This document shows, piece by piece, positions 31,435 through 41,825 of a DNA stretch of 64,000 bases. Both the position numbers and the translations under genes were made by a program. The stretch's first letter is position 1, and each line of letters starts with the position of its first letter. The stretch is from Chaetoderma sp. LZ-2023a (lineage: Eukaryota > Mollusca > Caudofoveata > Chaetodermatida > Chaetodermatidae). The notes below the pieces were generated by a model that did no database searches, was not told where the DNA came from, and saw only the letters and a list, made by a program, of their open reading frames with translations. Where the stretch lies: contig CM067359.1 in assembly GCA_034401795.1 (NCBI GenBank), positions 140,009,923 to 140,073,922 on the forward strand, read 5' to 3'.

Positions 31435-31453
31435 GACCGAGATGGTCACGAAA
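31425..31453 (+). ncRNA. Hammerhead-like core, damaged copy
   Basis: CTAAAGA, a hairpin GTGACC/GGTCAC and GAAA, homologous to 4656-4684. The G of the CUGANGA box is an A here, a position that is invariant in active hammerheads, so this copy would not cleave even if the motif is real. Confidence 0.2.
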
Positions 31454-31549
31454 GCTAAACTCAAACAATTTCTACATCCTGGAGAGGTAACTAATTTTTC
31501 CTTATTATGAATCATCCTGGGATCGGGACCAATTTTTTCGGAAATATAA

Positions 31550-32250
31550 CTTGAACGAAGTTATTAAAGGAATGAGTAATCTGTGACCTAGACAACCAAT
31601 TCCTATCCCAGCATGGAATCTATCTCTTGTTCTACAGGTTTTAGGGCATGCTCCCTTTGAACCAATTAGATCCATAGATATTAAAACTGTTGACTATTAA
31701 GTCAGTTTTTTTGGTTGCAGCAGCATCGGCAAGAAGGAGAAGTGAAATTAATGCACTCTGCTGAACAAGACTGTTTTGTCGTTACGGGTGAAGGTTTAAG
31801 ACTTACCACATCTTTGTTTCCTGGCAAAGAATCAGTCACATAAATATCCAGGACAGCCGATCAATTTGCCAAGTTTCTGCTTGATGTCCTGTCAGATGCC
31901 TGAAGATGTATAAGAAACGTATTGAGGAGCGGAGAGATGACCCAAAATCTCTGTGGTTATGTCTCAAAGCTCCTCATCTTCGCGTCTCGAAAGACACTAT
32001 TTCTCGTTGGATAGTCGATGCTATTCAGATGTCACATAAAATTGCAACAGGAAAGCAGATTGATCATGCGAACATCCCATCAAGTCCCAGGACTAGCAGC
32101 TTTATCGGCCATTTGTAAGCATGTCTCTTCAGAGGAGGTAATGTCTGTAGCACAATGGCATGCCGAGTCGTCATTTACTGATTTCTACCTTCGCGATATC
32201 TCCAGCGCACTTAATCCGGTAGCCGTCACCAATTTGTCGAATCTCAGTTA
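31550..32250 (+). pseudogene. D0 tyrosine recombinase, C-terminal part
   Basis: In several frames: PIPAWNLSLVLQVLGHAPFE, then ASARRRSEIN with the catalytic Arg, DTISRWIVDAIQMSHK, and EEVMSVAQWHAESSFTDFYL with the Tyr. The HxxR box region is damaged. At least four frameshifts or stops lie between these pieces. Confidence 0.85.
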
Positions 32251-32847
32251 AAGCCACCTCCGACCACTCTTATCACATACATCGTAGGTTTCTTCCACAG
32301 GCACTGACACTGGTAATGGACTGGACTGGACTGTGAATGACCGTTGATTGGGCGAAGCTCCTGCGATGATCAAGAAAGACCAAGCACTCAGAATGGTGAG
32401 TGTTTTCTTAGTTTAAGTGACTAATATTAATTTACTTACAGTCAAATTCCCAGACTGATTAAGTGAAAAGTCTGGTTCAAGAATATCTTATTCATTGCAA
32501 CAGACAATAGACTCATATCAAATTTGAAAATCTAATCAAAATACTGATAGTTTTTTCAAAATTAGAAGTTGTTGTAACTTCTTTGCACTCTCCTGGACTG
32601 CCCGAGCTTAGACTTGGGTGTTGCCTCCCTTTTTGACAGCCCTCTGGAATTGTGCGGACAAATGAGGGGTGGGGGGGGGGGAGAGCGCTGTCTAGACTTT
32701 ACAAGTTTAGCACTCTGTGAGTCAGATGACGGGACCCAAGTGCGGTTCCCAGTCTCTTCACAACCTCTGTCGGATGATAGATGAGAGCTGTTTCGAGCCT
32801 CACCTCCTCCCACCAGAGTTTCTTGGTTGTCGAAATCCGGAGTTTGT
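32251..32847. other. D0 3' untranslated region
   Basis: Region between the recombinase remnant and the D0 ICR. It contains a G run (32668-32681). I see no gene; the ORFs here are short and unsupported. Confidence 0.55.
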
Positions 32848-32945
32848 CATCATAGTACATCTGGTAAGTATTATTCGAAGTAGAATAAAAAAAGCATCTG
32901 CTTTTGTTTCTACGAGAATTGATAATACTTACCAGATGTACTATG
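32848..32945. repeat. D0 internal complementary region (ICR)
   Basis: 'atagtacatctggtaagtat' to 'cgaagtagaa' is the inverse of the D0 left end. 'aaagcatctgcttttg' to 'accagatgtactatg' is the inverse of its right end. Confidence 0.9.
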
Positions 32946-33010
32946 GCCCTTCTCAGCTGCCCCGCTGAGGTGAGGCTGAGCTGCTTTCACTGTTTATCAA
33001 GACAAATATA

Positions 33011-33173
33011 AGATGAATCTGACTGTAGTTGGGAATTGACTCAGTACCTGGAGGCTTATGGTAATTCCCAGACACAGTATGAGCAGGACCATGGAGAGTG
33101 CGGAGTTTTAATTGTTCATTTTGAGCTAGACTAGATAATAGACATTATCATAATAGTACATTTGGTAAGTATT
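33011..33173. repeat. D0 right inverted terminal repeat
   Basis: Inverse of 10911-11076. The unique right end follows to about 33210 ('cccgtagaaacaaaagcgga' then 'tgctttttt'). Confidence 0.9.
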
Positions 33174-33463
33174 ATCAATTCCCGTAGAAACAAAAGCGGA
33201 TGCTTTTTTGAAACTCGGTCATGAACATTGAAATGTCGTTCAAGTGTACAAATTATATATAAAGATTCTGTTGAATATTATAGTTTCAAAATAATCATTG
33301 GCTTATCTCTAAAGTTACCTTGGAATTCGGGATTTAAACTATATAAATTGATTCCAGTGTGTGTAAAAAGTGGTGGGGCATAGGTAGAATGGGTAGGACA
33401 TAGCTTGATATGGATCTTTCTATTAGTGCATTGACTAATCCTTGAATCACATTTTTTTTACAG

Positions 33464-33646
33464 ATTTATATAAGAAGTGGTATATTCCATGGAACAGAAC
33501 CATTGTGTGCAACCTGTGACACGAGTCGTGTTGATTCTTCAAATCCACGTTGGAATGAATGGCTAGAGTTTGATTTGTTCGTGTCTGATATTCCGCGAAG
33601 TGCCCGCTTGTGTGTGTCGATTTGTTCCGTCTCCAAGAAAAGAAAG
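33464..33646 (+). CDS. PIK3CA: PI3K class IA catalytic subunit, exon d (C2 domain)
   Basis: 183 nt, phase 0 at both ends. Acceptor TTTTACAG ends at 33463; donor AAG|GTTTGT is at 33647. It encodes IYIRSGIFHGTEPLC, then SNPRWNEWLEFDLFVSDIPR and ARLCVSICSVSKKRK, the core of the p110 C2 domain. It joins the GK of exon c across the 25.9-kb intron, so the DIRS nest is spliced out as intron if the gene is expressed. Confidence 0.95.
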
Positions 33647-33734
33647 GTTTGTTAGATATATAGATGGTCTGTAAATTATTCATTAAGTTTAGAACATGTG
33701 TCTAATTTATGAATCTGTGTAACAATTTACTGGC

Positions 33735-33945
33735 GAAGTTGGCCAAAATCATCGTGTTCAGTGGTCTTGAGAAAGGTCCATTTGCCGACCAACAGAAGAC
33801 TATTTTTGAAAATTTACCACTAGAATGTCTGGTTTGAAAATGGAGCCAGTCATACTATTACTACATTTTCAAAATATTATCTCTTGGCCTGCAAATAGAC
33901 ACATTATGAACATTTTTCTTTTTCTTGACAAACCCTTACCCACTA
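33735..33945. repeat. Foldback repeat (long palindrome family), decayed
   Basis: Left arm 'agtggtcttgagaaaggtcc' with 'aagactatttttgaaaattt', right arm 'tacattttcaaaatattatc' with 'cctgcaaatagacacatta'. The centre hairpin is weak. Confidence 0.5.
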
Positions 33946-34093
33946 AGATATTAATCCTTACCACAGTCATAATCAAATACATCACTTATTAGTGCTGTCA
34001 CATTCAACATGACAGTATCATCCCAAAAATTGAAAAAGGTCATTAAAATGTATTAATTGTATGTCTTTGATAAATTTACAAAACATTCTATTT

Positions 34094-34216
34094 GGTCTTC
34101 AGCCAACGCAATGCATTGTGGGATGTTGGCTGAAGACCGAATTGAATATTTTGAAAATTTTACTGCGAGCTGTTGCTGCCTAACCCCTAGTGAAATTAGT
34201 TTCAAAATATTCAACC
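34094..34216. repeat. Two adjacent short palindromes
   Basis: A near-perfect hairpin 'ggtcttcagccaac' / 'gttggctgaagacc' (34094-34140) is followed by a copy of the short foldback family ('gaatattttgaaaatttta' to 'agtttcaaaatattcaac'). Confidence 0.65.
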
Positions 34217-34354
34217 GCTTACATGTATAGTTACCTTGATATATAGATTCTGGGAATTCAGGTTTCAATGTTTCCAATGGACTCCAATGCGCGTATAAGG
34301 TGGGTAGATCTTAGCTAGAAATGGGCGGGGCATAGCTAGACATGGATCCCTCTA

Positions 34355-34584
34355 TTAACCCTTTAATGACTAAATTTGGTCAAGAAAATTAAAATATCTG
34401 CTTATGGAATTTTCATTTGCAGGCTTAGAGAAGACTATTTTTGAAAATTTACCACGGGAATGACTGGCTCAGTTATCAGTCATTCCAGTGTTAAATTTTC
34501 AAAAATAGTCTCGGCCTGCAAATGGACATTCCCCAAGAGCACTTTAGAGGCCAGTTTCGTCTGACTTCAGCATGAAAGGGTTAA
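34355..34584. mobile_element. TTAA foldback MITE (long palindrome family)
   Basis: TTAACCCTTTAA at 34355 and GAAAGGGTTAA ending at 34584 give TTAA-flanked inverted CCCTTT/AAAGGG ends. The inner arms 'atgactggctcagttatcag' and 'tcattccagtgttaaattt' form the hairpin. Confidence 0.65.
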
Positions 34585-34749
34585 TGTCAAAAGGGTAATG
34601 GTGCCTGCAATATGTTCAGTAGAAGAAAGTACAATGTAATCATTTTAGAAATGGTGGTGCTGTTAGCTGACACTGCTGTGTTAGACAACAACAGCTTAAG
34701 CAACATTGTTTCAGATCTGCAAACCAATCATCAGATAAGGGAATTGGGA

Positions 34750-34966
34750 TTAACCCTTTCAATGAAAAATCCCTGAAAAAGTAAATTCTTTACGATGTAT
34801 AGCATATTCTGTTGAATGTTGTGAAATTAATATGACTGAAAACCATTGCTGCCACTGTGTAAGACAGCAATGTCTTCCAGTCATATTGATTTAAAAAAAT
34901 TCAACAGCTTTCTCGTTTCTTTGTCCCGAGATTGAGATACCCGGAATTTATCGGTGAAAGGGTTAA
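34750..34966. mobile_element. TTAA foldback MITE (short palindrome family)
   Basis: TTAACCCTTTC at 34750 and GAAAGGGTTAA ending at 34966. The interior carries the 'gttgaatgttgtgaaattaa' / 'ttgatttaaaaaaattcaac' palindrome and 'tccctgaaaaagtaaattct', shared with 3161-3387. Confidence 0.65.
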
Positions 34967-35148
34967 GGATTTTTCAGCATTTTTGTCATACATGTCATAC
35001 ATGAAATGTCATAGTATTGTTCCCTTTTTATTTGAATTGGTTTAGTGATAAGTATAGCTACTGTCTTATTCACCACACAAGCAATGTTACTCCTTAGTCG
35101 TGGCATGGTGGGGCAGGGATGTAATAATTGTATTATTCTTTATCACAG

Positions 35149-35287
35149 GAACAACACTATGCTTTAGTCTGGGGTAACCTACAGCTATTTGACTTCAACC
35201 ATCGCTTGCTCTCTGATAAAGTCAGTCTACATTTATGGCCAATGCCTCAGGGAATGGACGATCTGCTCAACTCTATCGGTATTCCAG
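35149..35287 (+). CDS. PIK3CA: PI3K class IA catalytic subunit, exon e (C2 domain)
   Basis: 139 nt, phase 0 in and phase 1 out. Acceptor TATCACAG ends at 35148; donor CAG|GTGAGC is at 35288. It encodes EQHYALVWGNLQLFDFNHRL, then LWPMPQGMDDLLNSIGIP, matching the p110-alpha 'LAWGNINLFDY..LWPVPHGLEDLLNPIG' stretch of the C2 domain. Confidence 0.95.
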
Positions 35288-35389
35288 GTGAGCTTCAAGC
35301 TTGAAGTTATCTTGCAGATGGCGATAGAATTCTTGATGTATGCGGGGTGGTGTGGGTTGGGAAACACACATGTACATGTATCAGGATGC

Positions 35390-35414
35390 ATGCACACACA
35401 CACGCATGCACATT
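35390..35414. repeat. Short (CA)n-like tract
   Basis: 'tgcacacacacacgcatgca', low complexity. Confidence 0.6.
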
Positions 35415-35587
35415 GTTAAAAGTGCCAATGAGAATCGGCATCGAACAACATGTATTGAATATTTTAAAAGTAATTTGACTGGAATTAATCTGCAGCAACA
35501 ACACCCTCCAGAAATGATACTTCATTAACTATCTGCCTGTTGAATTTCTGCAGACTACAATTTCCAGGGGTTTAGCTCTGGCTATGC

Positions 35588-35678
35588 TAACTATTTTGAA
35601 AAGAATTTGACTGAAACTCATTGGTGGCTAAGTCACCAACAACTTTCAGTCAAATTGTTTCCAAAATATTCAGCATGT
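35588..35678. repeat. Short palindrome repeat
   Basis: Arms 'ctattttgaaaagaatttga' and 'tcaaattgtttccaaaatat' around 'ggtggctaagtcacc'. A close relative lies at 55998-56095, including downstream 'cagcatg.ccagagtta'. Confidence 0.65.
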
Positions 35679-35790
35679 CCAGAGTTAATGCCCATTGGAA
35701 GTATTGTCTGGTGGCTTGCAGCAATCAGACAGTTAAAACAAACAAGTGCGACTGCCCTATGATATTCCCATAATTCTGTCCATATTACAG

Positions 35791-35960
35791 GTTCCAATCC
35801 TGATAAGGACTGTCCATGTTTGGAGATAGAGTTTGACAGATTCAGTCACCCCGTCTCGTACCCATCTGAACATCAGATAGCTGAGCTAGCCGAATACGCT
35901 CTTCATCGAGAGAGTCATCTGTTCTTCAGGGCAGGACCACATCAGATGCTGCTACCCATT
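35791..35960 (+). CDS. PIK3CA: PI3K class IA catalytic subunit, exon f (C2 to helical linker)
   Basis: 170 nt, phase 1 in and phase 0 out. Acceptor ATTACAG ends at 35790; donor ATT|GTAAGT is at 35961. With the last base of exon e it reads GSNPDKDCPCLEIEFDRFSH, matching 'GSNPNKETPCLELEFDWF' of p110-alpha. The rest, to GPHQMLLPI, is a variable linker. Both splice sites are strong. Confidence 0.95.
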
Positions 35961-36024
35961 GTAAGTGCTGGATAATTAGAAATGATAATTATAGACAGGT
36001 AGTCTCTTTAACTCTTTATCGCTT

Positions 36025-36240
36025 ATATCAACCAAAAACGGCTTCTGCAGTGGTCTTGAGAAATGTCCATTTGCAGATGCTGACCAAGAGACTATTTTTG
36101 AAAATTTACCACTGGAATGACTGGCTCGATAACCGAGCCAGTCATTCCAGCGGAAAATTTTCAAAAATATTCTCTTGGTCAGCGTCTGCAAATGGACATT
36201 TTCTATGAGAAAATTAAAATCTTCTTGAACAAATTTGAGT
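36025..36240. repeat. Foldback repeat (long palindrome family), well preserved hairpin
   Basis: 'atgactggctcgataaccga' and its inverse 'gccagtcattccag' form the centre. The outer arms 'atttgcagatgctgaccaag' / 'cttggtcagcgtctgcaaat' pair over a long distance. Confidence 0.7.
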
Positions 36241-36491
36241 GTTACAATGATGATGGTGAATATGCTCTTTCTTTTTATTCTGGATTCTGATATTATCTAC
36301 CTATACCATAACTACTTGCAACTAACTAAGGGATAACAACTTGCAGTTAGGCATAGTTAGCAATGGATCACACTATTATGTGCATTCCATAAGGTGGTCT
36401 CTTAAGACAGGTTTTGTTGTATCTTTAGATTGATTCACTGTACAATTCAGCTCAGAAATAATGTAACATGATTCCACAATAAAATCTAACA

Positions 36492-36582
36492 TGCTGTTGA
36501 ATATTTTGGACTTAATTTCATTGGAAGCCATTAATGCCCAAAGCAGCAATGGCTTCCAATAAAATTATGTTCAAAATATTCA
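36492..36582. repeat. Short palindrome repeat
   Basis: 'ctgttgaatattttggactt' and its partner 'gttcaaaatattcaacag', loop 'gaagccattaatgcccaaag'. Related to 56812-56907. Confidence 0.65.
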
Positions 36583-36857
36583 ACAGAACATTTCATACAT
36601 CGTGTTCAAAATTGGACTAGCAAACATGTTTCTGTTTTTGCTTTGGAAATATGTTAAGTTATTTATGAGCTGTACTCTGTTTATATTTGTGTTGTCATGA
36701 CTACAATATGACTAATAATTCACTGTGTTTATATGTGTGGTGTCATGACTACAATATGACTAATAATTAACTGTGTATTTCTGTTGTAATGACTACAATA
36801 TGACTAATGATTCACTGTATTTGTGTTGTCATGACAATATGTGTTGTTATTCACTAG

Positions 36858-36964
36858 CATGACTACAATATGACTAATGAACTGGAACAGCTTGAGAAGA
36901 TTAGCAGTCAGGATCCACTCTCTGAAATCTCTGAACAAGACAAGGAACTGCTCTGGAAATACAG
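36858..36964 (+). CDS. PIK3CA: PI3K class IA catalytic subunit, exon g (start of helical domain)
   Basis: 107 nt, phase 0 in and phase 2 out. Acceptor TCACTAG ends at 36857; donor AG|GTGTGT is at 36965, at the start of a GT microsatellite. It encodes HDYNMTNELEQLEKISSQ, then DPLSEISEQDKELLWKYR. This segment holds the two Glu that correspond to human p110-alpha E542 and E545, which contact the nSH2 domain of the regulatory subunit; both are conserved here. Confidence 0.94.
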
Positions 36965-36971
36965 GTGTGTG

Positions 36972-37010
<39 letters not shown>

Positions 37011-37036
37011 TGTGTGTGTGTGTGTGCGCGCGCGCG
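36965..37036. repeat. (GT)n microsatellite at the donor of exon g
   Basis: Alternating GT over about 70 bases with a short GCGCGC part. The first GT of the tract is the splice donor. Confidence 0.95.
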
Positions 37037-37125
37037 TGTCCGGGTCCGTACATGCGGGTGTAAGTGGATGAATCAATGTATGAGTTTTGTTCTAATACTA
37101 AACTTTTCTTGTTCTCATATTTCAG

Positions 37126-37207
37126 ACACTACTGTGCATCAAAACCAAATTCATTGCCCAAGTTATTGGCTGCTGTCAAGTGGAACTGCCGTGAAGATGT
37201 CGCACAG
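37126..37207 (+). CDS. PIK3CA: PI3K class IA catalytic subunit, exon h (helical domain)
   Basis: 82 nt, phase 2 in and phase 0 out. Acceptor ATTTCAG ends at 37125; donor CAG|GTAACA is at 37208. It encodes HYCASKPNSLPKLLAAVKWN and CREDVAQ, matching '[27 protein letters not shown]' of p110-alpha. The Arg codon is completed across the intron. Confidence 0.95.
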
Positions 37208-37914
37208 GTAACAACGATGCTCTCTTTGTCCCTCTCTCAATGTTGCTCTCCTCTACCATCTCTCTCTCTCTCTCTCTTCCTCTCTGACTTGCTTCCTCCC
37301 CTCTTCATTCTAACCTGTAGAGGCAGACGACTATCTGACATTTGGGTGCACTCGATGCTGGTTCTTGTGACCACCTGTCTTAGAGACCCACCATATGTTG
37401 GACACAATCTGTGATTTAATATCGTAAAAGTTCTGATGTTGCTATAGTTTACGAGGTTGCTTTTTGTTCGGTTGAAGGGGTGTGGGTGGGGGTGGGGAGG
37501 TGTGTCTCTTTGATCATTTATTGATAAATTCTACCAAAACCTGCCTCTGCAGTTGGAAATGTACATGTGCACACCAAGAGTTATAAGAGTATTTTTGAGA
37601 TTTTACCAATGGAATGATTGAAATTGCAGACCCTCACCCTCCCGTTTTTGTCACATTTTCAAATTTTCAGGATGTTTTCAAATCATGCCCACATATGCTA
37701 GAGCTGTGCAACACCCTTCTGAAGTTTGAACCAAATTGTACCAGAAGTTTCCGAGATACCTACAGATCCAGCATTTGATCCAATCCAGATCCGATAGCTC
37801 GATTATTGCTTTCAGTAATCACGATCGATTATTTAATAATAATCGTGATTACTCGATTAATCAGCTTGAGTACAAATTACCCAGTTATAACAGCAAAAAA
37901 GCATATCAATGAAA

Positions 37915-38075
37915 AAAGCTGCAATGGTGTTGAGAAAGGTCGATTTTCAGGCCTAGAGAAGACTATTTTTGAAAATGTGTCACTGGAATGCCTGGCTCGA
38001 TTCTTGAGCCAGTCATTCCAGTGATACATTTTCAAAAATAGGCCTCTCTTGGCCTTCAATTGGACATGCATTCGC
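37915..38075. repeat. Foldback repeat (long palindrome family)
   Basis: 'gaatgcctggctcgattctt' and 'gagccagtcattccagt' pair. The outer arms 'gcctagagaagactatttt' / 'aaaataggcctctcttggc' also pair. Confidence 0.65.
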
Positions 38076-38377
38076 TGAGCAAAATGTATATTTCCGTGAC
38101 CGATCGCATTAAAGAGTAAAAGATAGGTTTTGAAATATTTTATGCTTTAGAATTATTCACAATCATTTGATTATTTAATTTTTAATCATATAAATTCACG
38201 ATTTAAAAAATAATCGCGATTTTCGATTTAATCGCGCGAGCCTATTCTGATCAAAGCCAACATCTGGAAATCCACTTGCATGGCAAGTCCCTTCATTGTG
38301 TTAAAATTTGAGGCAAGTCAGATCAATAAGTTCTGAAATTCATCTCTGGAGGTATGCCCACACGCACATGCAATCAT

Positions 38378-38465
38378 GCACGCACGCACGCACGCACGCA
38401 CGCACATACACACACACACACACACGCATGTGCGTGTGTGCACGCACGCACACACACGCACTCAT

Positions 38466-38511
<46 letters not shown>
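38378..38511. repeat. (CA)n / (CACG)n microsatellite
   Basis: About 130 bases of CA and CGCA repeats. Both strands show spurious His/Thr or Val/Cys open frames. Confidence 0.95.
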
Positions 38512-38514
<3 letters not shown>

Positions 38515-38587
38515 ATCCTTTTCCCTTTTTGGGGCGACGACAATAATACTACTAATAATGCTAGCCGTGATTTACCTTTAGAATTAA

Positions 38588-38890
<303 letters not shown>

Positions 38891-39049
38891 TAAGCATGTA
38901 TATGTGTATGTATCCTAGCTTGCCACTACAACAAGTCAACTATTTCTTATGCAGAATCAAATGTTCAGGACAAAAATTAGGTTTACGTAAAGAATGAGCT
39001 CTTGCTTTCTTTCCAGGCAGCTACAGTAGAAGAATGTCCCATTACCCAT

Positions 39050-39250
39050 TTAAATGTCAAGAAAATTAACATTTTTGCTTAGAGAATGTCTATTTGCGGG
39101 CCAAGAGAAGACAATTTTTGAAAATTCACCACTGGAATGACTGCACAGTTATCGAGTCAGTCATTCCAGTGGTAAAATTACAAAAATAGTCTTGTCTGTA
39201 AATGGACATTTCTCAGCATCATTACAAAGGTTGTCGGTGTTGTCTGATGA
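39050..39250. repeat. Foldback repeat (long palindrome family)
   Basis: 'gaatgactgcacagttatcg' and 'gagtcagtcattccagtgg' make the centre. It lies just after exon i. Confidence 0.6.
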
Positions 39251-39286
39251 AATACCCATATCGCGCATTCAATGCTACCATACAGG

Positions 39287-39391
39287 AAAACTGTTGTATA
39301 TTTGAAATTAATTTTACTGAAAGCCATTGATGCCCTAGTCAGCAACGGCTTCCAGTCAAATTAATTTCAAAATGTTCAACAGATTAAGTTT
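39287..39391. repeat. Short palindrome repeat, interrupted by D4
   Basis: 'tgttgtatatttgaaattaa' to 'ttaatttcaaaatgttcaac'. Its continuation 'aagtt' is cut at 39391 by element D4 and resumes at 54459 with 'ttatatggcgaagaatattc' and 'tttttcagggatttc', as in the intact copy at 3310-3370. This fixes both D4 ends. Confidence 0.8.
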
Positions 39392-39406
39392 TTCACATCA
39401 TGAGAA

Positions 39407-39556
39407 CATACCTCCCTAACACTCTTGATATACTAGTATATCGGCTCTAAATTCAATAATATTCAAAAGTTAGGTGCCCCTACTGGGCAGGTGGAATGTA
39501 CACAGTCATGCACATGTCAGACCCCACCTCTGCACATGCGCATACTGGTACTTCCG
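39407..39556. repeat. D4 left inverted terminal repeat
   Basis: Inverse of 54250-54419. It shares the GGTGCCCCTACTGGGCAGG core with family A although the flanks have diverged. Confidence 0.9.
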
Positions 39557-39649
39557 TTTTCTAATATAGTGACTTATCAGCAACATTGAAAACAATTTCA
39601 AGCTCTTTTTGTTGAATTTTTTCTCTCAATTTCTTTCATCCATTTCACT

Positions 39650-40726
39650 ATGGCTGATCCAAAGCATCAGAGGAGTCTGTCTCATCATCCATTACGGTGA
39701 TATTGTTCCATATATTATTTAACTTGTAACTTTTATATGTTACCAGTTTTCGTTCGCGGCCGACCTGGCGTTAGCGCATTTTTAGGCGCTGGGAATCCTT
39801 TTTAAATTATCCCAGCCCCTAAGTTCTACTAATCCCTTGTGTCTTTGTGGCCACAGGCTCATCTTAGGATGGTAGAAATCCTGTTCTTCACTCAGAAGTT
39901 GATCACGTCTCTTTTTCTGACTTATCATCTGATATGTCTAAGGGTTGGCGATATAAAACGGAAAATGTCTCTCCTTTTGTCCCATCCCTTCATCAGACTC
40001 TACAGACTCGGCGGATGGTATGGACGTGATTTCTGCACAAGAGGATGGTTTACTTGTGCTCAGGATAAGGGAGTTTATTAGTTATGGCACCTAATTATTT
40101 GAATTTTTATAAATTTTTGCTGCCAGCCTTATTGCACTGTATTCTCTCTTGTGGTTGTGCATGGTTCTTGGATATATAATTATAGTATTATATTATTCCT
40201 GAGTCATGAATGTATGTAGTCCTAGGTATTTCTTACATTCATAATCTGATATCTCCTCCCCTTGAAGGGGCTTTTGCATTGAGTTTTGTTGTCATAATCA
40301 GCCAGTTCTTTCCCTTGACGTCATAATCTTGTTTTAAAAATAGAGGATCTCTTGATGTCATTATCATTGTCATGTTATGAATGTGTAGAGATAACTGGGT
40401 TATAATCAGTCTCCCTCTTTCTACATTCTCATGTTATCCCTGGCTGTGGTTTTTATTCCTTATTTTTTTAAGAAGACATCCGTCCCTTCGGGGTTGTCGG
40501 TAATAAAAGTGGTTGTCTTATCTCTCGAGTTAGTTTTTTTCTTTAAAATTTTTTTTTAACAAAATTAACAAACTAAGATACTCATTCTCTTTGTATGTCT
40601 TCCTTTGCAGAAGTCATCATGTCCATCGTGTATGAAGCATCTTAAGGCTAGATTCTCTTCCCCCACCCTTGCCCATCTTGCACCAATTGTAGGCTATCTA
40701 ACAAATGTGCTATTTGAATTCTTCTG
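39650..40726 (+). pseudogene. D4 ORF1, 5' part with leader
   Basis: A possible first exon starts at ATG 39650 (MADPKHQRSLSHHPLR, then a stop). The acceptor-like 'cctttgcag' ends at 40610 and is followed by KSSCPSCMKHLKARF, which matches the start of ORF1 exon 2 in E5 (PGCPSCGRFLKSRF). A frameshift then leads to CPSCTNCRLSNKC, the remaining cysteines of the cluster. The block ends at GAATTCTTCTG, cut by E3. Confidence 0.7.
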
Positions 40727-40741
40727 TTTCACTTCAAGAGT

Positions 40742-40903
40742 ATACTTACCTCCCTAATACTTTTGATATTGCTAAATATTGGCTTTCACTCAATAAACAC
40801 TCAGATTTAAAACAGTTAGGTGCCCCTACTGGGCAGGGAGTCAGAGCGTAGTCTGGCAGATGCCAGCCCCACCACCGCGCATGCGCAGACTAGCACTACC
40901 TCT
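40742..40903. repeat. E3 left inverted terminal repeat
   Basis: Inverse of 47576-47737. Confidence 0.95.
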
Positions 40904-41011
40904 TTGCTAGATTATTGGCAGAGAGTTCACACATGTCTTTTTGTGCTGAAGCTTTTCTTTATCTTAAACTAGTTTAAGTGGTGTTGTTTGGTGTGATAGT
41001 CACTTTTTTGG

Positions 41012-41062
41012 ATGGCGGGAAGTATCAATTCGCCAAAGGAGGACTTAGGACCTTTAAATCAG
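41012..41062 (+). CDS. E3 ORF1, candidate exon 1
   Basis: Codes for MAGSINSPKEDLGPLNQ with donor CAG|GTGACT. It joins in phase 0 to 41826. It differs from E1 at three residues yet keeps length, phase and donor. Confidence 0.65.
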
Positions 41063-41825
41063 GTGACTTCTAGTAAAATTAGCGAGTTTTCTTCCCGGTG
41101 TATTGTGTTTCCGGGACTCGCGTTTACCGTGATAAGCGCCGTAGTTAGTTGGTTTAGGTCAACTCGGTGCTACCTAGGACTAATTTCTCTTTCTGTTTCT
41201 GTCCACAGGTCTGTATGACGCTAGGTTGTGACGTCACAGTTGCAGAGAGTTAGTTTTCTCTCCACCATGGTTCCATTTCCTACTAACACTGTTAGGTTAT
41301 CTAACCAAATGAAAAATATGTCCAGTGAGTTGGAGGCCTAGTATAAAGGTCTTCTCACTTTGCCCTCTTGATCCAATTCCTTCCCCATGAGGTGGAGAGA
41401 GTTAAGAGGCGTGCAGATGGTGGAGTTCTCCGGTTCGTCACGTTGGATGGTTTGTCTATACAAAGTCTCAGGTATCTAGTTATTGATAATGTGGTGATGT
41501 TAATTATTGTAAACAAACAAAGGGAGATAATTAACATTTTTGCCAGAAAAGAGTTATCTATATGTATCTGATGGTTGTGTAGTCGACTTATCCATTCAGC
41601 ATACAATTCGTCCTTGCACTTGGATGTTTTGTTGGGATCGAATTTTTCCTGTCACGGGATTAATGACGTCATAATCAGCCTGGCTATGTGTTTATCAGCT
41701 ATTCAAGCGCTATGCTGTTTTCTGATGTATATTGATCTTTATGATCGTTTTCCTTCTCTTTGAGTTGGATTGAGTTTCTAAGCTTAACTAGTTGCTCATA
41801 CTCCTTGTCCTTTGCCCTGTTTCAG

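Larger units (their letters stand above)
29303..31559 (+). mobile_element. Penelope-like element inserted in the D0 recombinase
   Basis: CTTGAATGAA (29303-29312) and CTTGAACGAA (31550-31559) flank it as a 10-bp target duplication with one mismatch. The element body is 29313-31549. Removing it and one repeat rejoins the D0 reading TLNEVIKGMSNL. The body encodes a Penelope-type reverse transcriptase and a degenerate GIY-YIG-like region. Its 3' end is shared with the inverted-duplicate fragment at 4110-4752. Confidence 0.9.
10898..33210 (+). mobile_element. DIRS element D0 (old, decayed), interrupted by E1, E2 and a Penelope element
   Basis: Inverted terminal repeats at 10911-11076 and 33011-33173 and an ICR at 32848-32945 bound one old element. 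Its own sequence lies in four blocks: 10898-13669, 20724-21029, 28086-29312 and 31550-33210, about 6.0 kb in all. The blocks read in order as ORF1, reverse transcriptase, RNase H and tyrosine recombinase. Family A elements E1 and E2 and a Penelope-like element fill the gaps. All frames carry stops and frameshifts, so it is not functional. The inverted repeats plus an ICR place it in DIRS, not in the Ngaro or PAT groups, which have split direct repeats. Confidence 0.92.
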
